From Parasedimentitalea denitrificans (lineage in GTDB: Bacteria > Pseudomonadota > Alphaproteobacteria > Rhodobacterales > Rhodobacteraceae): 36,616 nucleotides of DNA. Below, piece by piece: positions 24,286 through 32,326 of this stretch. The stretch is from contig NZ_QHLQ01000027.1 in assembly GCF_011813015.1 (NCBI RefSeq), positions 1-36,616 on the forward strand. The letters run 5' to 3'. Position 1 is the stretch's first letter. Each line of letters begins with the position of its first letter. The notes beneath the pieces were generated by a model. The model searched no databases. It was given only the letters and a program-made list of their open reading frames with translations, and was not told where the DNA came from. The position numbers and the translations under genes were made by a program.

Positions 24286-25353
24286 ATGAAACAGCAAATG
24301 GTCGGTATTGAAATTGAGAACGTCCATCTCTCGTTTGGCAACACAGAGGTTCTGACAGGGGTAAACCTGAAAATCGAACCGGGTGAGTTCTTTGCCTTCC
24401 TAGGCCCGTCAGGGTCAGGTAAGTCCACCCTGCTGCGAGCAATCGCAGGCTTTGGTCCACGTCCCAGCGGCGCCATCAAGATCGGTGGCAAGGACATCGT
24501 CGATCTGCCGCCGTGGAAACGCAACGTCGGCATGGTATTCCAAAGCTACGCGCTGTGGCCTCACCTGAGCGTGCGTGACAACGTCGCCTTTGGCCTGCGT
24601 GAACGCAAAATGCCGCGCAACGAGATCGGCCCTCGGGTTGATGCAGCATTGGATCTGGTGGGTCTGAGCCATTTGGCAGACCGGATGCCAAACCAACTGT
24701 CCGGTGGTCAGCAACAACGGATCGCCCTGGCGCGAACCGTGGTTGTGGAGCCTCAGGTTCTGCTGCTGGATGAGCCGCTGTCGAACCTGGACGCCAACCT
24801 GCGTGTTCAGATGCGGCGTGAACTGTTGTCCCTACAGCGCAAGCTGGGCCTGACCACCATCTTCGTGACCCACGACCAGGAAGAGGCGAACACCACATCC
24901 GATCGCATGGCGGTTCTGGATGGCGGCGTAATCCAGCAGGTCGGCTCACCTCAGGTGCTGTATGACAACCCTCAGAACCTGTTTGTGGCCAACTTCCTTG
25001 GCACCGCAAACGTGCTGAACGGCAAGGTTGAAAAATCCGGCGAACAGATGCGTTTCGTGACCAACACCGGCGACGCCCTGCCAATTGGATCAACCGATGT
25101 CACCTCTGGCTCGATTGTTCTGCGCCCGCAGAACATCACTATCTCGGCCAGCGGCAACGGTGACACGATCAACGGCAAGGTTTTGCACCGCGAATTCCTG
25201 GGCAGCCAGATCCGCTACATCGTCGAGGCCGCCGGGTCCGAGATCATCGTCGATCAAAGCCACGCCGTTGGGGCGGACTGGCAGGAAATCGGCAGTGACG
25301 TAGCACTGCAAGTCAATGCGCAAACAGCAGTTATGATTGCTGACGCTGGCTGA
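24286..25353 (+). CDS. ABC transporter ATP-binding protein (AfuC/PotA-like)
   Basis: A 355-aa cytoplasmic ATPase that powers the importer as a dimer. Walker A is GPSGSGKST, the Q-loop is VFQSYALWPHLSV, the signature is LSGGQQQR, Walker B is VLLLDEPLSNLD and the H-loop is FVTHDQEEA. After about residue 240 a TOBE-type regulatory domain follows (FLGTANVLNGKVEKSGE, VLRPQNITI, HREFLGSQIRYIVE), as in MalK/PotA-class importers. AGGAGAT precedes the start. It is the last gene of the importer unit; a hairpin at 25367-25399 follows. The alternative second ATG (MVGIEIENV, five codons in) lacks a matching ribosome binding site. Confidence 0.94.
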   Translation: MKQQMVGIEIENVHLSFGNTEVLTGVNLKIEPGEFFAFLGPSGSGKSTLLRAIAGFGPRPSGAIKIGGKDIVDLPPWKRNVGMVFQSYALWPHLSVRDNVAFGLRERKMPRNEIGPRVDAALDLVGLSHLADRMPNQLSGGQQQRIALARTVVVEPQVLLLDEPLSNLDANLRVQMRRELLSLQRKLGLTTIFVTHDQEEANTTSDRMAVLDGGVIQQVGSPQVLYDNPQNLFVANFLGTANVLNGKVEKSGEQMRFVTNTGDALPIGSTDVTSGSIVLRPQNITISASGNGDTINGKVLHREFLGSQIRYIVEAAGSEIIVDQSHAVGADWQEIGSDVALQVNAQTAVMIADAG

Positions 25354-25366
25354 CACCAAAAACCAA

Positions 25367-25399
25367 TGAACCGAGCCTGTGAAAGCTTGGCTCGGTTCA
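25367..25399. terminator. Shared hairpin between convergent importer and polymerase genes
   Basis: TGAACCGAGCC (25367-25377) pairs perfectly with GGCTCGGTTCA (25389-25399), an 11-bp stem with an 11-nt loop. On the minus strand it is followed by ATTGGTTTTT. It overlaps the stop codon of the minus-strand polymerase gene and probably ends transcription from both sides. Confidence 0.65.
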
Positions 25400-26656
25400 G
25401 CTTATCAAATGAAGGCCACTAGTATGCGGCGACACCGCATGTTCGCGGCGGTAATATCCCGCAAAGGCCAATAGGTAGAACAGAGGCAGTTCAAAAAACT
25501 TCTCTGACCACGCAAACAAAAACACGACAGCGCAAAAGCAAAGAACCTTAAGCAAACCGACGCGAAACTGCTTGTAGGTTCCGAGCATAAAGATACCTGC
25601 CAAGTAAGCCGACATCACAAGTCCGTGACGTGCCAAATAATCCGAAAACCCGTTGTTTGAGGGCAGACGGAAAAGCAAGGTGTCACTTGCCTCTACTACG
25701 ATGCCATTCCCCAGTATGAGTGCATGACGTAAACTCTGCATATCGAGCTGAAAACTGGCCGACCGGCTTAACCCCCACTGCATATAGACTGAGTATCCAC
25801 TGGTTACTTCGGCCAGTATTTTGGCAACAAGGAAATCTGCATTGAAGAAGAACGCCAGCGCCATCGGAAGCGTTAGTAGGATCACAAGCGCGCCTGTGAC
25901 GCCACGATGGAGCAGCATGACACCAAGACTGATTGCCAATCCAACGGTACCGGTTGTCGAAACCGTTGATGCGATCGCCAACAGCAAGATGATGTTGGTC
26001 CGGTCGAATTGATATCTCCCCGCCAATATCCGGCACCACAAAGCAAAGGAACAAACCATTGCATAGGCTGCCGGTTCCCACATGAACCCGTGGTTCTGGG
26101 TGCTCCTCTCGGGCGCAAAAATGTAAAAAAGCCAACTGGCCCGCGCCCAGGCCCCAGTCAGTTGTTCACCAACAACAGTCCCGCCGGAAAACTGCAGCAC
26201 CGCCGGAGTGGCATCGTACAGGACTTCAGTAAGCGTCGGAGCCAGCAGCCCAATGAAAAATAGGCCTAAGCCAACCGAGGAGAATACCGTGACCCATTTC
26301 ACAAAAACATCCAGCGGCCTCGCCACAATACCCAGAACAAAAAATGCGATCAGAATTCGAACGAAATGACCCGCCAACGTCTTTGCGTTGGTCATGTCGT
26401 GCAGGATGGCATGCAAGCTGAGCCAAACTAGACTGACCGTAACAAATATCAGCGCAGCGGGAACAATTCGCGCGCCCCTGAATAGCCAAATAATGCCGGA
26501 AACGAGGAAGATCAGGATAGTGGCTTCGCTCTCAAAATTAACAAAGGCAGCCCGGGTGGACACCAAGAGCACCAGAATGATCAGTAGATCATCCAGCCAA
26601 CTTCGACTGACCTCTGTTTTATTTGTGCACAAAATTTCGCTGACCTCGCCACGCAT
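25397..26656 (-). CDS. O-antigen ligase/polymerase-like membrane protein (Wzy candidate)
   Basis: A 419-aa integral membrane protein with about 10-12 hydrophobic segments (for example LLIILVLLVSTRAAFVNF, LIAFFVLGIVARPLDVFV, IILLLAIASTVSTTGTVGLA and GALVILLTLPMALAFFF). A large loop after the central helices contains FMWEPAAYAMVCSFA. This resembles O-antigen ligase/polymerase (WaaL/Wzy) proteins, which have little sequence conservation. In a locus with a flippase and glycosyltransferases, the likely job is polymerising lipid-linked repeat units at the periplasmic face. The start is uncertain: the ATG at 26656 overlaps the sulfotransferase end by 38 nt and has a poor ribosome binding site. The open frame extends to 26821, but that part lies inside the sulfotransferase gene. 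Confidence 0.7.
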   Translation of the reverse strand: MRGEVSEILCTNKTEVSRSWLDDLLIILVLLVSTRAAFVNFESEATILIFLVSGIIWLFRGARIVPAALIFVTVSLVWLSLHAILHDMTNAKTLAGHFVRILIAFFVLGIVARPLDVFVKWVTVFSSVGLGLFFIGLLAPTLTEVLYDATPAVLQFSGGTVVGEQLTGAWARASWLFYIFAPERSTQNHGFMWEPAAYAMVCSFALWCRILAGRYQFDRTNIILLLAIASTVSTTGTVGLAISLGVMLLHRGVTGALVILLTLPMALAFFFNADFLVAKILAEVTSGYSVYMQWGLSRSASFQLDMQSLRHALILGNGIVVEASDTLLFRLPSNNGFSDYLARHGLVMSAYLAGIFMLGTYKQFRVGLLKVLCFCAVVFLFAWSEKFFELPLFYLLAFAGYYRREHAVSPHTSGLHLIS

Positions 26657-27584
26657 TTCGGAGTTTTTTTCGAAGTACTGGATAATCGATTGTCCGGTAC
26701 ACTGGCGCAAACGACATGCGCACAAGATCACTAGGCAAATGCTGAAATGTGGTCGGTGTCGCAGCCAAATCCTTTTTCCACCCCGCCAGTTCATAGCCCA
26801 TAAGAGACATCCGCTCGGCACCGATCCAGTCCAGATACCGCCGCAACCAACGACGGCGTAGAGGGTTTAGTGGCTTCTTTCGCCAATCTCCGTTGCCTGC
26901 CGCACGAATTTCTCTGCTGTCACCATGGCGCTTGGGGTCTCCCATCTGGCCGTCCAAAACCTTGCTCTCGCCTGCTTTCTTCAGTGCCGCAGGATCCAGA
27001 TCTAGCCATTCAAATAACGTGGTCAACATCTGTTCCGGAGCCGCCAAAAGCTCCTCGTACCGCAGCACAAATGCTCGGCTGCCCAGTATGCTAGCCGCAT
27101 CGCAAAGCCCTTTGAGGCCAGCAAACAGGTCTACCTCATGTCGGTGAACAGCCCACTTTCCCTGACCCCAGGTTTGGTTCACTGACGCCACAATGGCGAC
27201 GGGGTCGCGCCAAAGAATAATAAAGCGCGCTTCCGGAAATACGCCCAGAAGCTCGGCGGAAACCAAACTATAGCGCGGTGTCTTGTCCAGAAAATACCGT
27301 TCCTGTGCTGGGGCCGACTTGGCATAAAGCGCTTCAGCAAACACACGCACCGCAGCGTCCCAGTCCGCCCGCCCGTTCGGCAGTTGGTTGGTAAAATCCT
27401 GCAACGCACGCACCATGACCGTCTGATCATGAATACCGGTGACACTGTGCTCTTGTCGGCTCATCAACAGCGGCAACAAAATCCAGGGTTCATCAGTCGT
27501 GGCAATTTCTTTGTGCTCGAGCAGCTTGCGCTGCAATAGGGTCGAGCCAGAGCGAGGCAGTGATAAGATAAACGCTGGTGTCAT
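26619..27584 (-). CDS. Sulfotransferase family protein
   Basis: A 321-aa protein with the 5'-phosphosulfate-binding motif LPRSGSTLLQ near the N-terminus. It also has RFIILWRDPVAIVASVNQ, which holds the arginine of the 3'-phosphate site, and RYEELLAAPEQML typical of Sulfotransfer_3 proteins. It likely transfers sulfate from PAPS to a sugar hydroxyl. Its start overlaps the flippase stop (ATGA, 4 nt) and its end overlaps the polymerase gene, so it belongs to the polysaccharide operon and may sulfate the polymer repeat or a lipid-linked intermediate. The frame is open upstream to 27689, but the family start MTPAFILSLPRSGS is clear. PAPS-synthesis genes are not in the window. Confidence 0.87.
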   Translation of the reverse strand: MTPAFILSLPRSGSTLLQRKLLEHKEIATTDEPWILLPLLMSRQEHSVTGIHDQTVMVRALQDFTNQLPNGRADWDAAVRVFAEALYAKSAPAQERYFLDKTPRYSLVSAELLGVFPEARFIILWRDPVAIVASVNQTWGQGKWAVHRHEVDLFAGLKGLCDAASILGSRAFVLRYEELLAAPEQMLTTLFEWLDLDPAALKKAGESKVLDGQMGDPKRHGDSREIRAAGNGDWRKKPLNPLRRRWLRRYLDWIGAERMSLMGYELAGWKKDLAATPTTFQHLPSDLVRMSFAPVYRTIDYPVLRKKLRNAWRGQRNFVHK

Positions 27585-28906
27585 AACCGCGCGCCTGATT
27601 TGAATACCGACAGCGGGCTTCCGCACATCAGGTTCACCCCTAGCACACGATAAACCAACAAACTGGGCAGCGAGGCGGCCAGAAAACAATACAGCGCAAC
27701 CGACGCGCCCACACCGACAATGCCAAATTGGTGGTACAGAACGACTACACTAATGGCTTGAATCGCAGCTGTACCAAGACCAATGATCAACGCCGCGGTC
27801 TGTAGATCGGCCAGACGCATTGTCAATTGTCCTTGACCAAAAGCTGCCAGAAAACACTGCCCGACCAGTAGAAACACCATAGTCGCAAAACTACTGGTGT
27901 CAGGCTTGTCAAAAACAGCCTCAAACAGCCAGTTGTGAAGCATCAGAAGGCAAAACGTCGCCGCCAGCATGGTTATCAACGACAGGCTTGCCACCTGCTT
28001 TAGGTATGGTTCGACCTTTTTGAGCGATTGCCTATGCCAAGCACGCGAAATCACAGGAGCGACCAAGCTGCGCGCAGACAGCAGGATAATTGCCAGTGGC
28101 AGCGTCAGGCGAAAGACCAATCCATAGGCTACAGTCTGGGCGTTTGTCCCTAGCCAAGCCACCACCCAGAAAGGCATCTGGACGACCACCATAGACAGCG
28201 CATTTGTTAGCGCAGAAGTCCCCAGAGGACGCAGGCCAGTCTCGCGGTTGGAGCAGAACGTGGTATATGGCGGCACCCACCCGATAAGACGGTGAATATA
28301 TAGCTGCCCCAGAAAAATGCTTGTGCAGAGCCCAATCAAATAGGCACGCGCCAACACCGCAACAGTTAGTTCTGATCCAGTGAACACAGTCCAGGCAATG
28401 CCGGACAGGGCAAGAAAATTTGAAAACACACCCATATAAAAAACTGAGGCCAATTGCCGGTGGAAGGCGAGCAAGACTGATGACTGAAAGACCTGAAGGG
28501 CTGCTAAAAACAACCACGCCAAGACGTAAAACGGTGAGATGCCCGACGCCCAGTTCCCTGCTCTGGTGTAAAATAGCACCGCGGCTATGATCAGGGCGAT
28601 GACCACCCAAATGCCCAAGAACCTTGCAGCAAGGTCGGCGTAGTTTTTACGAGCGACGTCGCTACGGGGATCATCGCGCCCCAAAAGCTTGACGATAACA
28701 ACATCAAACCCCAACACCCCGACAAGTCCGGAACTGAGAGTAAACGACAAAAGCAGCAAACCCGCTGCCAACGAAACCTCTTCCATCGAACGGCTCATCA
28801 GTACAATAATTGCCATCCCAAAACCGGACTGAGACGAGCGAAGCAAAAAGAGAACGGCTCCGCGGCCAAGAATTTTGGGCTGATTGCTGTATCCGCTAAA
28901 TACCAT
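27581..28906 (-). CDS. Polysaccharide flippase (Wzx-like, MOP superfamily)
   Basis: A membrane protein of about 441 aa with 12 or more hydrophobic segments (such as GFGMAIIVLMSRSMEEVSLA, LLLLSFTLSSGLVGVLGF and LGIWVVIALIIAAVLFY). The layout fits polysaccharide flippases of the MOP superfamily, which move lipid-linked oligosaccharides across the inner membrane. The N-terminal LGRGAVLFLLRSSQSGFG is a typical first helix of Wzx-like proteins. The start is uncertain: an ATG at 28906 is used here, a TTG at 28915 is possible, and neither has a strong ribosome binding site. It is translationally coupled to the sulfotransferase and followed by the polymerase, which together look like a Wzx/Wzy export set. 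Confidence 0.82.
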   Translation of the reverse strand: MVFSGYSNQPKILGRGAVLFLLRSSQSGFGMAIIVLMSRSMEEVSLAAGLLLLSFTLSSGLVGVLGFDVVIVKLLGRDDPRSDVARKNYADLAARFLGIWVVIALIIAAVLFYTRAGNWASGISPFYVLAWLFLAALQVFQSSVLLAFHRQLASVFYMGVFSNFLALSGIAWTVFTGSELTVAVLARAYLIGLCTSIFLGQLYIHRLIGWVPPYTTFCSNRETGLRPLGTSALTNALSMVVVQMPFWVVAWLGTNAQTVAYGLVFRLTLPLAIILLSARSLVAPVISRAWHRQSLKKVEPYLKQVASLSLITMLAATFCLLMLHNWLFEAVFDKPDTSSFATMVFLLVGQCFLAAFGQGQLTMRLADLQTAALIIGLGTAAIQAISVVVLYHQFGIVGVGASVALYCFLAASLPSLLVYRVLGVNLMCGSPLSVFKSGARL

Positions 28907-28989
28907 AACGACCAATCACATATTCAGGACACCAGGCAATATTGTGGTTATCACGCCGACAAACAGGTAGATTGGAAATGTTCATTGAC

Positions 28990-29934
28990 TTACTCACCCG
29001 CCTTCCTCGCCTGTCGCCGATCCATCCGCCACTCCTCTAACAAGGTTCCGACAGACTGGCGGGCGATGGAGCGGCGACCAGTTGTCATTTGCCACTCACG
29101 CGCCCGTCGATTGTAGGCGATGGCGGCACCTGTACTGTTGATCAACAGGCGCGCAATCATCCTTGTTGTAATCCCCTGATTTGCGAACAAGCGCCACAAG
29201 CCATTGGCCCGTGGTTTATCGGCGCAGACCAAAGCGACTTCCTGTTCGTAACGATCCTCTCCGGCCGAAGATCGTTGTTCACCGGGCCGTTCACGGAACG
29301 CAGCCAGCGGGATATCCACGGGCACCAATTCTGCATGTTGGGCAAACCGGGTCCACAGCTCGAAATCAGCAGCCAGTGACAGATCCAGGTTCAACCCGCC
29401 AACCTTGTCCCAAAGACTACGACGCCAGAACATGCTCTCTTGCTGCAGGTAAGCCCCCAGTGTTTTGGAATACCAACCGTTGGCTATAAAATGGCGAGGA
29501 TAAGCTGGCGGCTTGCCATATACTCGGGTCATTTGCCCGGTATTGGACAGGAAGCTTGGACAACCCGTAATCCAGTCCACCTCAGGGAAACGGCTAAAAA
29601 CCTCGCGAACAACCGAAAAAGCCCATGGCATCAGAACGTCGTCAGCGTTGATCCAAGCCTGAATATCACCCGTCGCCTGTCTGAAACCTTTGGCAAGGCC
29701 GTAATACTGGCCATCGTCAGGCTCGGATATCAGTACGTCAATTTGGTCCCCAAACCCTTTGGCGACATCAAGCGTTCCATCCTCGGATGCGCCATCGACA
29801 AAGACATATTGATCACCGGGCTGTTTTTGAGAAACGACTGAGCTGATGGTGTCACCAACCAGATCCTGCATATTCCAGGCAGAGGTGACTATCGAAATCC
29901 CAAGCTGTGACCCATCAGGTGCGGTGCCAGGCAT
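28990..29934 (-). CDS. Glycosyltransferase family 2 protein
   Basis: A 314-aa cytoplasmic or membrane-associated GT-A glycosyltransferase. ISIVTSAWNMQDLVGDTI starts the nucleotide-binding fold. YVFVDGASEDGT and SEPDDGQYYGLAKGFRQA are usual family 2 positions, and AWINADDVLMP carries the metal/nucleotide-binding DD motif (a DXD variant). The last about 50 residues are basic (RRAREWQMTTGRRSI). Donor sugar and acceptor cannot be assigned. It lies upstream of the flippase on the same strand, with the next minus-strand gene (WecG/TagA) beyond the inserted spike gene pair. Only a weak ribosome binding site precedes the start. Confidence 0.9.
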   Translation of the reverse strand: MPGTAPDGSQLGISIVTSAWNMQDLVGDTISSVVSQKQPGDQYVFVDGASEDGTLDVAKGFGDQIDVLISEPDDGQYYGLAKGFRQATGDIQAWINADDVLMPWAFSVVREVFSRFPEVDWITGCPSFLSNTGQMTRVYGKPPAYPRHFIANGWYSKTLGAYLQQESMFWRRSLWDKVGGLNLDLSLAADFELWTRFAQHAELVPVDIPLAAFRERPGEQRSSAGEDRYEQEVALVCADKPRANGLWRLFANQGITTRMIARLLINSTGAAIAYNRRAREWQMTTGRRSIARQSVGTLLEEWRMDRRQARKAGE

Positions 29935-30183
29935 CAGAAACTCGTTTCAATTTTCTAGGCTGATGAAAACCAGCGTTGCCCCTTTAAAATGATGACTTAT
30001 TCAACCTGCACTTTACTACCCCATAGACAGTAGATCTCTGTATTCTTAACGGTTCCGCAAAATCCGTCGTGGCCGGCAGATGGTGCGCTTTTGTCAAAAC
30101 AGCGTTCGGCGCTATCGGCCAATTGTAAGAAATATACGCGATGGTCTAGCTGGAACTTCCCCAGATCAGGAGACCTTGCCAAA

Positions 30184-30447
30184 ATGTCGAATCCTTTCAG
30201 CAATCGCGTATCAGCACTGAGCGGCCCTGCTCGTGATATATCTCCGGTGGTCCCCAACGATGGAGCCGACCTAGGCTTTACAGCCGTTGGGCTATACGTG
30301 GAAACCGGCGGCACCCTGACGCTTGTAACGGCGACAGGCGACACCCGCAGTTTTTCCGTGCCCAATTTCTCAATTGTGCCGGTTGGTGTCGCACAGGTTC
30401 TGGAAACCGGCACCAGCGCAGCTGGCATCCATGCCTACCGGATCTAA
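30184..30447 (+). CDS. ghsA: Gene transfer agent head-spike base protein (GhsA / Rcc01079 family)
   Basis: An 87-aa protein that I recognise as the spike base protein family named after R. capsulatus Rcc01079 (GhsA). Such proteins form the base of fibres on the head of the RcGTA gene transfer agent. Recognisable parts are MSNPFSNRVSALSGPARDI at the start, GLYVETGGTLTLVTATGDTR in the middle, then FSIVPVGVAQVLETGTSAAG. The start at 30184 has AGGAGA upstream; an ATG at 30091 would add 31 unrelated residues. It is followed after 3 bp by the spike fibre gene. Both lie on the strand opposite to the surrounding polysaccharide genes. No other GTA structural gene is present, as expected, since spike genes lie outside the main GTA cluster. 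Confidence 0.85.
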   Translation: MSNPFSNRVSALSGPARDISPVVPNDGADLGFTAVGLYVETGGTLTLVTATGDTRSFSVPNFSIVPVGVAQVLETGTSAAGIHAYRI

Positions 30448-30450
30448 GCC

Positions 30451-31371
30451 ATGTTAGGTTTTTCAATTCCCGAACTGGGACAACGCCAGACAGAAGCAAG
30501 CGAATTTCCGGTTACGATTTCACTGCTCGGCCCAAGCCTGCATCCAGGAATTCAGGTAACACAGGCCTCTGAGGCTACACGAATTGATGCCAGTGGAAAT
30601 ATAACTGTGATAGCCCCCAATGCACCGCGTTTTGACCATGACCCCAATACCGGTTTGGTAAAAGGTCTGCTGGCAGAGCCCAGCGCCACAAATCTGGTTC
30701 ACTATGCAGTGGCCAGTTTACCCGAATGGTCCAATCTGTTGTGCACACTCACGCAGCTAACCGAAAACGCGCTTGGTTCGTTCCCTGGGGTACGGGCCGC
30801 TAGCGGTGGAGAGACATGGCATCGTACAAACGTTTCAACAGGAGGCTGGACCGCAGCAAAACCAATACGGATCAAGGTTTGGTATGTTTCGGGGAGCTCG
30901 GGTCAGGCGATCATCGTGATGCGAAACTCTACTGCGAGTGTGGAATCTGCGCTTACCGGCACAACTGGAAACCTCGCGCCATCCGTTAGCACAGCAGGGG
31001 CCATCACAGATGTTGTAAATAGCACCATCGGCGCGGTTCACGTGGTGGAATTCACCGTTACCCCCTCTGACAATGCAACCAGTGGAACACTTGGCATTGG
31101 CCCGTATAGCGCGACAACTGGCGACGATATCATCGTTCTTGGCGCGCAGGTCGAGGCGAGCACCGAAGCCAGCAGTTTGATCCTATCCAATGGCGCCGAG
31201 ACAACGCGGCAAGCGGATCAGATAATATTAAACGATTGGTCAGGCGTTTATGATCTGGAAATCAGATATGCGGACAGCCCAACCGAGACACGCAGCGGAA
31301 TTACCCTGGCTCCCGGGCACCAACTGCCCCCACTCGCTGGTCAAAGGATCCAATCTCTGAAGATCTCTTAG
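30451..31371 (+). CDS. ghsB: Phage/GTA head-spike fibre protein (GhsB / Rcc01080-like)
   Basis: A 306-aa protein with phage fibre character: APRFDHDPNTGLVKGLLAEP followed by SATNL, a motif seen in many phage head-spike and tail fibre proteins. A beta-rich middle comes next, then IIVLGAQVEASTEASSLILS and ETTRQADQI, typical of carbohydrate-binding fibre domains. In R. capsulatus GhsB with GhsA forms head spikes that attach RcGTA to the cell capsule. The gene starts 3 bp after ghsA and ends before a convergent hairpin shared with the WecG/TagA gene. The fibre part is expected to be fast-evolving and matched to a receptor; the flanking genes make surface polysaccharide, so the receptor may be encoded around it (inference). 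Confidence 0.82.
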   Translation: MLGFSIPELGQRQTEASEFPVTISLLGPSLHPGIQVTQASEATRIDASGNITVIAPNAPRFDHDPNTGLVKGLLAEPSATNLVHYAVASLPEWSNLLCTLTQLTENALGSFPGVRAASGGETWHRTNVSTGGWTAAKPIRIKVWYVSGSSGQAIIVMRNSTASVESALTGTTGNLAPSVSTAGAITDVVNSTIGAVHVVEFTVTPSDNATSGTLGIGPYSATTGDDIIVLGAQVEASTEASSLILSNGAETTRQADQIILNDWSGVYDLEIRYADSPTETRSGITLAPGHQLPPLAGQRIQSLKIS

Positions 31372-31376
31372 ACAAT

Positions 31377-31404
31377 TACTTCGCCGGTTATTGTCGGCGA
31401 AGTA
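31377..31404. terminator. Hairpin between ghsB and the convergent WecG/TagA gene
   Basis: TACTTCGCCG (31377-31386) pairs perfectly with CGGCGAAGTA (31395-31404) over an 8-nt loop. It overlaps the stop codon of the minus-strand gene and begins 6 bp after ghsB. No long T-run follows on either strand, so termination may be partial or Rho-assisted. Confidence 0.55.
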
Positions 31405-32206
31405 TCCTCTGCGCTGACCTATCTCTCACAATGTTTGCTCGGCTCTGAAATGCGACGCGCCAGACAAATTTAGGCGCCAAGACAAGATACCGGCGCCACA
31501 ATCGACGCGGCTCACTCATTAGACGGAAAAGCCACTCTAGCGATGCTTTCTGCATCAATTTCGGCGCGCGACGCACAGTACCTGCGTGAAAATCAAATGC
31601 CGCACCAACCCCGATCAAAGTCATCGGCAACCGATCCACATGTTCCGCCATCCAGAGATCTTGACGAGGTGACGACATTCCAACCCAAACGACGTCGGCA
31701 CCACTGTCGCGTAGCATCTTGATCGTTTGCTCGTCATCCTTTGCAGCAACTTGACCAAATGGAGGACTGAAACACCCCGCAACCTGGATTTTGGGGTTTC
31801 GCGCCAGAAACCGATCACGCAAGGCTTCGGCCACTCCTTTCTTGCCCCCGAAAAAGAAGTGACGCAGCCCCGTTTCATCACTTTCGAGCAGCATCTTTTC
31901 CATTAAATCTGGGCCACAAGTGCGGCTGACTTTTTGCCCACGCATTTTCCCAACTAGAACAATCGGCATTCCATCAGGAAGGTTCATGGCAGCACCAGTT
32001 GCCACTTGTTGCAACTCAGGGTCCTCGGACATCGCAACCAGACTGGCGACATCGCGGGCACCAATGTAACGCCCCGTGTCGTCGTTTCTCCACGCATGAA
32101 TTTGCGAGGAGGCTTCATGCAAAGACGTAGCGGCGATGGGTAAGCCTAAAACATCGTAAGATAAAATCGGGTTCATCGGTGTTCCTTGTGACGATGGCAT
32201 ATGCAT
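31388..32206 (-). CDS. WecB/TagA/CpsF family glycosyltransferase
   Basis: A 272-aa family 26-type glycosyltransferase that typically adds a second sugar (such as a mannosamine derivative) to undecaprenyl-PP-GlcNAc. Recognisable are LSYDVLGLPIAATSLHEA, GAAMNLPDGMPIVLVGK, FFFGGKKGVAEALRDRFLA, VVWVGMSSPRQDLWMAEH and GVGAAFDFHAGTVRRAP, which include the family's conserved acid/base region. Two starts are well supported: 32206 (AAGGA 6 nt upstream, adding MHMPSSQGTP) and 32176 (AAGGA 7 nt upstream, MNPILSYDV). No initiating phosphoglycosyltransferase is in the window. It lies 120 bp after the epimerase pseudogene on the same strand. Confidence 0.9.
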   Translation of the reverse strand: MHMPSSQGTPMNPILSYDVLGLPIAATSLHEASSQIHAWRNDDTGRYIGARDVASLVAMSEDPELQQVATGAAMNLPDGMPIVLVGKMRGQKVSRTCGPDLMEKMLLESDETGLRHFFFGGKKGVAEALRDRFLARNPKIQVAGCFSPPFGQVAAKDDEQTIKMLRDSGADVVWVGMSSPRQDLWMAEHVDRLPMTLIGVGAAFDFHAGTVRRAPKLMQKASLEWLFRLMSEPRRLWRRYLVLAPKFVWRVAFQSRANIVRDRSAQRILRRQ

Positions 32207-32326
32207 GTTTTTTCCTTACTTCGTTTCCCCCAAACAAAATTCGCGGCACGCTCGGCATCAGGGAAAACTAACACAATCAAGGCCGGGTCGCTTCAGCTTT
32301 TGCATGGAAAATTTTACTCCCGTAAG

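Noticed and set aside
26657..26821. N-terminal extension of the polymerase-like gene
   Set aside because: It lies inside the sulfotransferase gene and encodes basic, cysteine-rich residues unlike a membrane protein N-terminus.
29935..30183. CtrA-type TTAA-N7-TTAA site upstream of ghsA
   Set aside because: TTAA occurs near 29980 and 30048 but never with correct spacing; only a loose TTGTCA/TATCGG promoter match is present, too weak to call.
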